Source of the DNA: Beroe forskalii
Taxonomy: Eukaryota; Ctenophora; Nuda; Beroida; Beroidae
Assembly (NCBI GenBank): GCA_011033025.1
Contig: WFMF01000188.1
Span: 248,001 to 312,000, forward strand
Direction: 5' to 3'
Length of the DNA: 64,000 nt
Both the position numbers and the translations under genes were made by a program. Shown here piece by piece: positions 1-10,640 of the stretch. Each line of letters opens with the position of its first letter. Within the stretch, counting starts at the first letter, position 1. The notes below the pieces were generated by a model, which made no database searches, had not been told where the DNA came from, and saw nothing but the letters and a program-made list of their open reading frames with translations.

Positions 1-2031
1 CCACCCCAAGCTAACCAGTACATGAAGGATGCACTGACAGCACGTAAAGTGACAGTCAAAGCGTACTCCATCTCACCCAACACTCTGGATTTGTTGGTGG
101 ATCTGGTTACTCCTGATCATCCGAGTTTCAGACAACACGTCCTACTTATGCAGGTCAGTGAGCTCAGTGAGCATCTTCTCTTGATGCTCTTAAGTCCCAA
201 TCGAGATACTCTCAAAGCTCTATAAGAAGTTGTTTCTGCATGATGTAATGTTTCTGCCTTCCGTGATTTCAATATCGTATGAAATATCACATGATGTCCG
301 TGATGTTGATATAGAACCTTCAAAATGAAAACAATCTTCTTCCCTTCTTATGCAGCTAGCAAGTCAGGCTAACATCCCCAGCGCACCCCACACCAAGGAC
401 CCAGGCACCATAAAACCCACGCTGGGAGATAAGAACGCTGTGATTGTCAGTCACGTGACAGACCTCACTGACTTCTGGATTCAGTACAGAGCTGCGGAGA
501 AAAACCTGACCAGGTTGGACTTCTTGACACCTTACTCTTGTTGACACCAAATCTTATTCTCCTGACACCAGTTCTATGGTTTATTGACACAATGTTAGCG
601 TTTCCTCCATGGCCATGTTTCCTGACACCAAGAATTTACAAGAATTTTTACAAGAATTTTAAAATATAATTTGTGAAAAACCTGACCAAATCACACAAAG
701 TCACACCATATGTTAATAAAACGGAGATGATATTGTGATTTCTTGACACCATGTTCTGGAATCTTTGATGCACTAATCAATTTCTGACGGAGGAAGAAAA
801 AGGATACGTTAGAACAATTTAAACTTTTCCTACATGGCCTTATTTTCCTGATGGTGCCATATCCTTGACACCATGTTCAGTATCGAATTGACACTAAAAT
901 CAAATTAACACCACCATCTCTCCTTTTCAGTATGATGACAGCAATGAAGAACCTGTACTCCTCAAACGTCCACTCCCCCGCTAACATGATTAACATTGGA
1001 ATGCTCTGCTGTGTCCAGCTGGGTGCTGATTGGTTCAGGGCAGAGATCAAACAAGTCCTCAGCATGGGTAAGACCCGGGAGGTTTTAGATGAGACTTCTG
1101 TAAACTTATTTTGATACGTAGCTAAAAAGATACCAAATTTAATGGAAAGAGTTTGAAAACTATGTGTACTTTTACCAATTTCCCAGAAAACTTTGGCCCC
1201 ACCTCTGGTGACCCTGAACCCCACCTCCTACCCCAGGGCACATAATGGTGATCCTGAAGGACTTTGGCAACGTGCAGTTGGTTAGCAGCAAACAGATCTA
1301 CCCTCTGGAGGGCTCCCTGATCGGAACACCCTTCTGGGCGGTGAGATGCGGCCTCCACAACATCACCCCAACCACCCCCACTGCCCTGGGGAACTTCCCC
1401 AAACAGCTCAACCAATGGTAAGTTTGGCATGACTTTTATTTAGTTAGATCAGAAAATTTATCCCTTTCATCAATCATGATTCTAGATTTCAAGGAGCTTC
1501 TGGGAAGGTGCTGACTGCTTTAAGTGCTCGGTAAGCAACAACGTAAAATTTATAATCCTGGAGCTCCTTCGTAAACAGTGATCTTTATTCAGGAAATGCT
1601 CCAATTCCGATCCATAGCCATGCTCTCCCCCACCAGGTTCACGAAGTACGCCACAGAGGCTCACTCCTACTACATAGCTCACTTCATCAGACAGTCAGAC
1701 GACAGATACTGGATAGACCTCCATGATGACAAGGCTGGAGCTGGAGGTATTTCTAAAATTCTATGAACAGCCATGAGCTTAAATCTCTCAACATTTCCTC
1801 GTTACAGTTTACACCACCCTTGACCAGAATTTAAAACTGGAGGAAGCTCGTTTAAATGGGGTTTAATAAAGCCTCTATGTCTTAAAATCTATCCTCGTAC
1901 ATTCGTCTTCCTTTTCGCAGGTGAGGTAAAACCTACGACAACCGAGCTCCTGGTGACTAACAACTGTGCTAAAAGAATCACTGAAAACTTCCCCAGCTAC
2001 ACGGGCATGCAGGCCCAACTCAACCAGATGG
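1..2031 (+). CDS. Multi-Tudor gene, module 1 (5' partial)
   Basis: First visible extended-Tudor module; the gene starts upstream of the window. Exons: 1-153, 356-513, 931-1067, 1237-1417, 1637-1746, 1921-2031. All junctions are GT...AG and keep frame. The first two exons give the OB/SN-like N half ending near DFWIQYR. The Tudor core follows (MLCCVQLGADWFRAEIKQV, then VILKDFGNVQLV), then the C half with WIDLHDD. The usual DYGN turn reads DFGN, so the aromatic and acidic residues expected in the methyl-arginine cage are kept. In animals such multi-Tudor proteins bind symmetrically dimethylated arginine on PIWI and Vasa and scaffold germ granules; that role is inferred from the family. The exon ending at 2031 is phase 1 and fits the exon at 3622, so the reading continues into the Gln/His-rich linker. 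Confidence 0.85.
514..930 (+). repeat. Degenerate TGACACCA-rich intron
   Basis: This intron of the Tudor gene carries about eight spaced copies of TGACACC(A/T), often preceded by CT or TT. The same core word forms dense tandem arrays at 26,715-27,005 and, on the other strand, 60,160-61,085. No exon is seen here. Confidence 0.5.
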
Positions 2032-2628
2032 GTAAGTTGTTATTATGCCAGACATGTTGAGCAACTCAACTGCTGATGTGGTATTAAGGGTTGTTAATTA
2101 TCTGGCATTTTTATGACTTTTTCTAAAATCAGCTTGAATGACTGTGTGAGAATTTGGTCAGTGATGTCGAGTTTTTTCGCAATGTAGTCATAATGAATAG
2201 ACATAATTTGTGGTCCTTGAGTGAAATAAAACTTGTCAAGCAAGTGATTGATAATTTTGCATCTTATTTTGATGTTTACTGAATTGCTTCCCATGGTTAG
2301 CTGAATTTATGTTTTACTTGTTGTTTATAGATCGCTGAATTTTCGTAATTCAATGTTTTTGATATACGTCAACCAGTTTCAGATAAATTGCTCATCATTC
2401 ATTGCTAAGAATTAATTTATTTTTAATTTTATTCGCATGCCTATTCCTTGAGTAAGATTAAAAAATTAAATGTGCGAATTTAGCAAATAGCAATGACGAA
2501 TGTAGTGCTACAAATCCATGGGACAATTGAAATAATATGATAAATAGTAACTGTTGCTTTAGCAAAAATTATGTTGCTGAATTTTCTGCTTGTCACTTGT
2601 TAGAAGCCCAAACCCAATTAAACCAATT

Positions 2629-3110
2629 GGGACAGGGACAATTGGGACAAATGTGGGACAAATAATCTTGTTCCCTAGTAACCACTAATGGAACAAATGG
2701 GACTTAAAAAAGTGAATTCGGACTGGGACAATTGGGACATTTGGGACAATTGGGACAAATGGCCAATGGGACAGAGAAAATGGAACAAATGGGACTCCAA
2801 AAAGGGAATACTAACTGGGACAAATGGGACATTTGGGACAAATGGGACATTTGGGACAATTGGGACAAAAGTGACCGAGACAACTGGGGCTCAAATGATT
2901 TGTGTTTTGAGAACCCTTAGTGTTTTTGTCTTACAGCTAAACATGTTGCATAACACATTTAAAACTTGTACTTATTAGCATAGTAGTATGATAGAAAACA
3001 TTGATCAATGTAAAATGATAGATGACTGATTTGTCCAACTTTTTGTTTGTCCCAATTGTCCCAAATGTCCAGTTGTCTAATTGTCCCAAAAACCAGTCCC
3101 AAACTCAAAA
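2629..3110 (+). repeat. GGGACAAWT minisatellite with inverted partner
   Basis: From 2629 to about 2885 the intron is built of roughly 9-10 bp units reading GGGACAAAT or GGGACAATT, many in a row. From about 3040 to 3110 the complementary words (CCCAATTGT, CCCAAATGTCC) occur on the same strand. The two parts could pair as a long imperfect hairpin in RNA or DNA. The open frames across it are low-complexity Trp/Gly/Thr strings and are not credible proteins. The rest of 2032-2628 shows no gene. Confidence 0.75.
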
Positions 3111-3185
3111 AAAAGTAAATTGACTACAATTGGGGACAATATAACATTGTTCCCCCAGTAACTATGTTGCTCTGTTTTGTCTTGA

Positions 3186-3660
3186 ACAACATCAATGTTA
3201 GCCATGTTCTCCTATAAATTAGAGATGGCCAGTAAATTTCGGTTGCTAGAGCAACACATGTGTTGCAAAAGCAACTCTTATAATGTTGTTCCCCTAGTAA
3301 CTATGTTGCTCTGGTAACTGAACACCCTTTTTAGCCATGTTCTCCTACTCAGGTGGAGAGATGGCTAGTAGCATGTGTTGCTATAGCAACCCATGTGTTG
3401 CTAAGCAACCCCTATAATGTTGTTCCCCTAGTAACTATGTTGCTCTGGTAACTGAACACCCTATTTAGCCATGTTCTCCTACTCAGGTGGAGAGATGGCC
3501 AGTAGCATGTGTTGCTATAGCAACCCATGTGTTGCTAAAGCAACCCCTATAATGTTGTTCCCCTAGTAACTATGTTGCTCTGGTAACTGAACACCCTATT
3601 GAGCCATGTTCTCCTACTCAGGTGGAGAGATGGCCAGTAGCATGGCCCATCAACACTCCC
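3186..3660 (+). repeat. Tandem copies of an exon's 3' splice site
   Basis: A unit of about 120-125 bp is repeated roughly four times and ends in the true exon that starts at 3622. Each unit has CTATGTTGCTCTG, then CATGTTCTCCTA(CTCAG) and GGTGGAGAGATGGC. So the acceptor and the first codons of the exon are copied upstream. Only the last copy carries the full exon with a donor at 3700. The earlier copies run into GTGTTGCTATAGCAAC and cannot code through. Confidence 0.8.
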
Positions 3661-5231
3661 AACACGCTCAACACCAATACTCCTCCATGGTCAACGCAGG
3701 TTGGTGCAACTTCGCAATTCTTCATTGTTTTGTATTTTTTTCTTACTTTGGTTTGACCGTTTGGAAGTTGTATTGGGATAAAATGGACACTAAATTATCA
3801 AGGATTCTGGTAATTCGCATAAAAGTGAGGGACTGTTCTATGTCCTGTTCTCTTTTAACAAATCTCAATATACTCTCTGCTCTTAATTCCGTATTATTAA
3901 CCACACTTCACCTTTCAGGAGGTATGAGTAGTGTCAGCTCCTCCCAGATGAACGGACACAACACCCAACCCACGGCCAGTATGACACCCTCCCATCCTAC
4001 TATGTCGTCATCGCAACAAGCTGGCTATGGGTCCGGATACCCCGGTGTAGCAGCTAACTCAGGGGTAAGTGATGAGACAAAATCTTCTTATTTAAACTGC
4101 TAAGAAGTATGGAGCACCCCAGTTTGATTTCAAACTGGGGAAGAGGGAATCTGAAAATGAATAAAGCTAAAGACCTCATCTTGATTGGATTGAATCAGTC
4201 GTAAGTTGTTGTGTATCCTATGATTGCTAATTTTGAGATGCTCCTCTCTTTCAGTACATGACCCCGTCACCCCAATACATGGGATCGATGTCCCAGCAGC
4301 AGCAACAATACCAGGCATCCCAGTCCAGTAAGTAGAACTGTGCATTACTGCATTGTGCGTGTTCTTGCGAGTAAAGTTTCAATTAAATAGTTGTAATTAA
4401 ATTAGTACAATTATACTTGAGGATGTGCGGGCGATAGTATTCAGTTCGTTCAAAATGGTTCCCAGCTGCCAATCGCCATCCTTTCCTCTGTCTTTAAATC
4501 TTTGTGGCATGATTTATAGATGAACCTTGGATTTAAAACTTTTCACCATTGAGTATTATTCAAGAGTGCCGTATCAGTTTATCAGGACAGTGAAATTTAT
4601 CTCAGTTGCATGTACCGTGTACACGCTATCTTTAATGCCTGACCCGTTCTATTCATAAGTTTTTGTGATAATGATTAATTATGGTTGGAGATAAGGATTA
4701 ATCTAGATAAGTCATTTCCTGCATGATTTTTCTGAATTCGTTTTATGTTTTAAAGCTGCAATGTTGAAATTGTTAAACCAATGTCATTCATCCCATCTCA
4801 ACGTTTACAATGGGGTAACTATCGAAAGTAAGTGTCATATAAGTACAGGACTGTTCTATGCTATGATAAACCTTCTTAAATTTTATGATATTTGCCTTGC
4901 ATGACCTGCATGTCTCTAGGTTAAAGTTTTCCCAGGTACGATGGGTCCGTACACTCCTCAGTCCCAATACCCTCAATCAGCTCAACAACACACCGCCGCC
5001 CAACAACACACTGCTGCCCAGCAACACACTGCCCAGCAACATGCTGCCCAGGTTGCTAGCCAAGCAACCCAGCAACACGGGGGTATGGCTATGGCAACCG
5101 CTCAGCACCCAGGAGGGGTTGCTATGGCAACAGCAACTCAAGGCGGACCTGGGAGAGCACCCAGATCACGGGGCGAGCCTAAAGGACCTAGCGATGTGTT
5201 TGAGGGACCTTACAAGAAGCCCGTTCTTGGG
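3622..5231 (+). CDS. Multi-Tudor gene, Gln/His/Ser-rich linker A
   Basis: Four exons (3622-3699, 3919-4064, 4255-4327, 4936-5231), all GT...AG and in phase, link module 1 to the next Tudor core. The protein is low complexity: repeats of HSQHAQHQY, SSSQQAGYGSGYPG, QQQQQYQ, then AQQHTAAQQHTAAQQHTAQQ and a Gly/Met-rich MAMATA stretch, closing with RAPRSRGEPKGPSDVFEGPYKK. Such prion-like linkers are common in granule scaffold proteins and may favour condensation; this is inference. Most of the linker (from 3957) is repeated at 16,108-17,516, where the Gln stretch has two more Gln and one Ala-His unit differs slightly. No catalytic motif is present. Confidence 0.75.
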
Positions 5232-5380
5232 GTGAGTGGTTTGACTTGGAAATCCATAAAATGGATTTAGACTAGATTGAAATTTGAATTAGAAATGTAT
5301 TAATATTTCTAAATTAGAAAGTCTCCTTACTTTTCTCTTTCTTGTTTTTATTTTCTCATCAAAAATTGATTTCCCGTCAG

Positions 5381-6861
5381 AAACTGGAAGATATCGCCGT
5401 TGAGATCACGAAGGATCCCCACGACTTTGTGTGCTTGCTGAAGAAGTTCTTTGACGACGTGGATCAGGCTAACGATCAGTTGAGGACAGTTTTTGAAGGC
5501 TCCAAAGACTATTCCATCCCTTCTGCTAAAGTCAAGAAAGGTTTGGGAAATTTGTATTGGTATTTAGTCAATCGCCTCAATTAATCAGCCGCTACCGTTC
5601 ACAATTTTATTTTTCTTCTCAATTAGCACGTTATTTTAACTCGGACTCGTCATAATCTCGTCAGTTAATCAGCTCATTTCTTCACTTCTCTCCTCCAGAC
5701 ATGGCGTGTGTTGCCCCTTTCCTTGATAGCGGTGTCAACCAATACTACCGAGCTAAAGTGCTGAACATCAACCGGGACGTAGCTGAAGTGGTGTTCGTGG
5801 ATTACGGCAATGTTGCCCTCGTACAAATCTCAGAACTCAAATACCTGCCCAAGGTATGAGATGAAATTGAGTGTTGAGAACTTGCAATCTTATTCTTAAC
5901 CCCTAAGTCCTAGACCTAACCACTTTTACTGCCATTAGTTACCCCTTTAATTTGTTGCTTCTTACCTATTCCATAACCACTTGACACGTACACGCTTACA
6001 AACCTCATCCCTGCCTTTACCTCCCTCTAGTCAAATCACCCCTCTTTCCAGACATGTTCGCATGTCCCTGAGTCCTCCACCTTTTAACCTCATCTTTAAC
6101 TGCAATCACAACACCTTTTTACCCCCCCCCCCTTCCAGGCGTGTTCGCATGTCCCTGAGTCCTACATCCGGTGTGAGTTTGATAACGTTGCCCCTGCTGA
6201 GGGTAAGACAGCGTGGGGAGACGGTGCTCTCAAGGCTTTCGAGAACTTCCTACAGTAAGTTGATTCGGAAAGTGGAAACTACCATCTGAATTAATGATAC
6301 TTTTCTTTCAAAGCTTTTAAAATACCCAAAATAGGAGATTGTCGGGGCTCGTTTATGATCTATATCTTTCATCACGTCTCATTGATGAAAGGGGCTTGAT
6401 CTCAAAGGATACCTTACCCAGGGGCGACTTCGTGTGCTACATCAAGGATCCTAACCGTACAGTGAGGGATACCTACAAGGTGGAGTTGTACGATGACCCT
6501 AACCTTAACAATCCTATCAGGTACCATACCATCAGGAATTCAAAGAGTTCTAAATCTTAGTGAAATTTTAATTCTCAAAAATTAGATCAAAACTTCAAAA
6601 TCATCAAAATTTGATCCAGAAAACATCAATTGAAACTAATCGCCGCGCACGAGAAATAGGCGGTTCAACGTCATCAATTCACTATATAACGCTATAATAA
6701 TGACGCCATCTTAACCGCCTATTTCTCGTGCGCGGAGTTTAATGAATCCTCCATTCCCCAGTGATGAGTTGGAGAGGAGAGGAGTGCTAGTGAGACTTGG
6801 GGACGCTACGTTGGGTGGCCCATCTGGCAGAGGAAGGAGAGCAGGCTCCACCCATTCCCGG
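5381..6861 (+). CDS. Multi-Tudor gene, module A1
   Basis: Complete extended-Tudor module in five exons: 5381-5540, 5699-5853, 6139-6254, 6392-6520, 6762-6861. The first exon is the helical OB-like N half (DPHDFVCLLKKFFDDVDQ). The second is the Tudor core with YYRAKVLNINRDVAEVVF followed by VDYGN, a textbook arginine-methyl binding barrel. The third and fourth give the C half (ACSHVPESYIRCEF, then DFVCYIKDP). The fifth ends in a Gly/Arg tail (GGPSGRGRRAGS). Exon four has two in-frame acceptors: after GAAAG (6391) and after ACCCAG at 6421, so a ten-residue segment could be optional. A short copy of the third exon's acceptor lies upstream near 6049-6070. Confidence 0.88.
6643..6735. mobile_element. 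93-bp MITE with perfect 23-bp terminal inverted repeats
   Basis: Left arm 6643-6665 and right arm 6713-6735 are perfect inverted repeats (start CCGCGCACGAGAAATAGG, end ...ATTTCTCGTGCGCGG), with 47 bp between them. It lies in the intron before the last exon of module A1. The same element is at the matching place in block B (19,000-19,092, one arm mutated), so it was there before the duplication. Confidence 0.8.
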
Positions 6862-7159
6862 GTAAGTTGTGCCTGGTTTTAGATGTTTTGATGCCTGGTT
6901 TTTGATATATGATTTGTTGTGAAGCTCTCATAATTCAGCTTATTTTGGAATAATTCTGGGAGGATTTTCCTTTTTCTGTGAGTGTAAGAGCATAGCTTCC
7001 GAACTGCCCTCTTTTTGAGAGGGCGCCCTCTCATGCCCTCTTTTTGCCCTCCTTTTTGGGTCTTGCCCTCCGAGCCCTCTTTTTTGCCCTCTTTTAGGCT
7101 CAATTTGCCCTCCTTTTTGACCTTTCTCAAAATACACCTAACATATATTGCCTAAAATG

Positions 7160-8053
7160 GGTCTTTCTGGGCGGCGACCAAAAAAAAAAAATAAAATAAA
7201 ATAAAATAAAAAAATAAATAAAAAAAGGTCGACCATATATTTCGGGAATATACCTAACAAGCACTAGCTCCGATTGATTTTGGAAATCTACTTTTAGTAA
7301 ATTTGCACCTGGCAGACACTGAATTCTCCTAAAATACACCCTAAGTTCCTGAAATACGCTCTTGAATCTGAAAATACACCTAATAAGGACTATCTCGGAT
7401 TGATTTTGTAAATATACTTTTTACTAAATACACCTGAAATACACCTTAAGTTCCTGAGATACACTTTTGACTCTGAAAATACACCTAATAAGGACTATCT
7501 CGGATTGATTTTGTAAATATACTTTTACTAAATCCACCTGAAATACACCTTAAGTTCCTGAGATACACTTTTGACTCTGAAAATACACCTAATAAGGACT
7601 ATCTCGGATTGATTTGGTAAATATACTTTTACTAAATCCACCTAAAATACACCTTAAGTTCCTGAGATACACTCTTGACTCTGAAAATACACCTAATAAG
7701 GACTATCTCGGATTGATTTTGTAAATATACTTTTACTAAATCCACCTGAAATACACCTTAAGTTCCTGAGATACACTTTTGACTCTGAAAATACACCTAA
7801 TAAGGACTATCTCGGATTGATTTTGTAAATAATAAATATACTTTTACTAAATCCACCTGAAATACACCTTAAGTTCCTGAGATACACTCTTGACTCTGAA
7901 AATACACCTTATAAGGACTATCTCGGATTGATTTTGTAAATATACTTTTACTAAATCCACCTGAAATACACCTTAAGTTCCTGAGATACACTTTTGACTC
8001 TGAAAATACACCTAATAAGGACTATCTCGGATTGCATTTTTGAGGCGTCGACC

Positions 8054-8084
<31 letters not shown>

Positions 8085-8088
8085 TCGA
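7160..8088 (+). repeat. 116-bp tandem array bounded by poly-A tracts, block A only
   Basis: Seven or so units of about 116 bp, each with CTAATAAGGACTATCTCGGA, TTGATTTTGTAAATATAC and CACCTTAAGTTCCTGAGA, run from about 7262 to 8040. Both ends have long A-rich runs followed by GGTCGAC (7180-7232 and 8053-8088). Outside lie CCCTCTTTTTG-rich words (7000-7130, 8100-8160). The matching intron of block B is only about 225 bp and has none of this, so the array arrived, or was lost, after the duplication. Confidence 0.8.
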
Positions 8089-8284
8089 CACTATTTTTGT
8101 GGGGTATTGCCCTCTTTTTGTGTTGATTTGCCCTCCTTTTTGGGCAAAAAACTGCCCTCCGAACGGATTTTCAACGGTCGGAAGCTATGTGTAAGAGTGT
8201 GTTGGGTCGTATCGGTCGTTGGGAGTTAGGTATATCACTTTTCTTTCACTGATGTAACGAAGTTCTACTATTCCCTCTTCTCAG

Positions 8285-10445
8285 GAGTCAGACAAAGGTA
8301 GACGAGGAGATGATGCCTGGGCGCCCTACGGAGAGAGAAGAGGACGTGAAGTGGAGACAGACAGGCGGGGAAGAGATGTAGACACAGACAGGAGAGGAAG
8401 AGAAGTAGACACAGACAGACGGGCAAGGGAAGTAGAGCCGGCTGAGAGGACACACCGAGGCAGGGAGTCAGGGAAGAAAGGGTCTTCTCCGGCCAGTAGT
8501 GCTGCTAATTCAGAGCTGATTCGGTCTGGCTTCAGACCGCCTGACGTAAGTTATAGGGAGGGGAAATAATAAGACACAAATTTTTGCGAAGATTGGTGTT
8601 GCCAACCAATGGCTACCGAGTATGATATGATCTGGAATAAATTATCAAATCAATTCCAGATTATTATCGTAAGCGTATGCAATAAATGCCATCCTCTACC
8701 TAGTACCTATAACCTAACCCCCCCACCCCCTCCCTCAGAAACAAGCTATAGCAGATGTCAGAGTGTACCAGCCCTGCACCCCCAGCAAGTTCTCTTGTCA
8801 GATCCTTTGTTACAAATACCAACCCGGACCCCCTCCTAACCCCTCTACCCCCTCCTAACCCCACTGCCCCCTCCTAACCCCCTACCCCCTCCTAACCCCA
8901 CTACCCCTCCTAACGCCCCCTACCCCTCAGAAACAAGCTATAGCAGATGTCAGAGTGTACCAGCCCTGCACCCCCAGCAAGTTCTCTTGCCAGATCCTCT
9001 CTCAACAAGGTCCCCTGAATAACCTGCTAACGCTAATGCAGCAAGCTTACGATGCGTCTAGTGATGAGGACTTCATGGACGATGCGCTGCCCTTCACAGC
9101 GTAAGTACTTCCGTATCCAGCATCCTTCGAGAAAGTGATATGATAGGTGTCAATTTGGTGGTGTGATAATGGGCCATCTGGACTGCCAAATTATGCCATC
9201 TACTCCAGACTCTGTAGTTGGCAAGTCCTCTCCCTTTGGTTTGATCGCTTAGCCTTTAATTTTGCTGTTACCTCACAGAACAATCTCACCTTTGAAGCTC
9301 ACATCTCCTCCCAGGGTTGCAGTGCTGGTTGACTCGACCTGGCAGAGAGGTTACATCCTCTCCTCCTCCTATCACGGCTGTCAGGTGGTACTGGTAGATA
9401 CCCAGGAGATCATTTCAGTAGATCAGGACCAACTCAGGATGCTGAGACAGGAGTTCATGTCTCTACCTGTCCAAGGTTTGTCAGGGAGTGATGTTTTGCC
9501 TTGAATTCGTATGCCACCACGGGTGGTTCTGGTTTTGTTAATAACGCGCAACTTGTACATTAATAGTCAATACCTTGTATGGTTTTGATGCTACTTATTT
9601 CTACACGATCACCCTGATTCTTGATTTTGTAATTTGATATTACTATTTGAATGTAGCGGATACAGCTAATATGTGTAAGAATGTAAAGTTCGAGCTGATA
9701 AGTGATAATTGTTCCCATTAACGATTCACTGCCAAACGATGGATCTGGGTTCATAATCACCAGGATGTTGGACACCAAATAAAAAGTGCCTTGCTACAAG
9801 ACTGCCATTCAAACCTTCAACTGCCCCAAATAACCTGGAAACGCTGCAAAATTCTAAGAAGTAAAAACTAACAACACGTACGCTTTTCAATCTGCTACGG
9901 TCAACCAAAACGAACATTTCAATTTCAAGCTGCTTAGATGAAGGAAATCACACGGTATGACCCCCATATTTTCAGGTATCAAGTGTTCGCTGGAAGGTAT
10001 CGTCAGCAAGTCCGCTAAATGGACGAGCGATGCCTGCCGTTTCTTCAAAGACAAGGTGGCTGAGTCGGCTGATAGTCACATGGTCGCAGAGTTCAGAGGG
10101 GAGAAGAACGGAGTTCACAAGATAATACTCATGTCAAGGTATAACGAGAGAGTTGTTATTAAGTGATTAGGTCGTGTTAGTTGATAGGATGAATGTATTG
10201 GGTCCAAGCGATTATTTCAATCTGAGACGATTGATAAAATTGAAAATTCCGAGATTCTACGATTTATTCATCTATTTTGACACACATTCTATTCAAGTGA
10301 ACTGATGGTTAATGCTATGCTGGTACACAACGGCTGGGCTAAGGCTACCGATCACTCTGTCAGTGAGGCCGCTCAGGAGCTGGCTAACGCTAAGAAGGAC
10401 AAAGTGTTCGAGATATGTGAAATCAAGATGGGATCCTCTCACGAG
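8285..10445 (+). CDS. Multi-Tudor gene, RG/RD linker plus module A2
   Basis: Exons 8285-8545, 8931-9100, 9315-9475, 9976-10138, 10298-10445. The first exon codes a charged linker with four near-repeats of nine residues (RRGREVETD, RRGRDVDTD, RRGREVDTD, RRAREVEPA). The Tudor core is STWQRGYILSSSYHGCQVVL followed by VDTQEI: the fold is recognisable, but the DYGN turn and the YRA aromatic are replaced, so methyl-arginine binding is doubtful. The C half contains NAMLVHNGWAKATD, the SN-like helix seen in Tudor-SN and eTud domains. A decayed copy of the second exon's acceptor and start sits at 8739-8825 in a C-rich CCCCTCCTAAC repeat. All junctions keep phase. Confidence 0.83.
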
Positions 10446-10640
10446 GTAAGGGAATGTAGAATGCCAATAATGTTTCACTTTGATAACATCTGTCTCAGAA
10501 GAACCCTCTTCACAGCCCCTTTCTAAAACTAGTATTTATCACCCGTTGTCCCAGTTATAACCCCTTTTTTTATTCCCCAATCGTCACCCCATTGTATAAA
10601 CTCTTTTTTCACCCCTTTCTCAAACCTTTTCATCGTCCAG

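Noticed and set aside
2688-2978. Plus-strand frames rich in NWDKWD
   Set aside because: Pure translation of a 10-bp repeat; no splice or start context.
7262-8040. CRISPR-like regular repeat array
   Set aside because: Units of 116 bp are contiguous with no unique spacers, in an animal intron; it is an ordinary tandem repeat.
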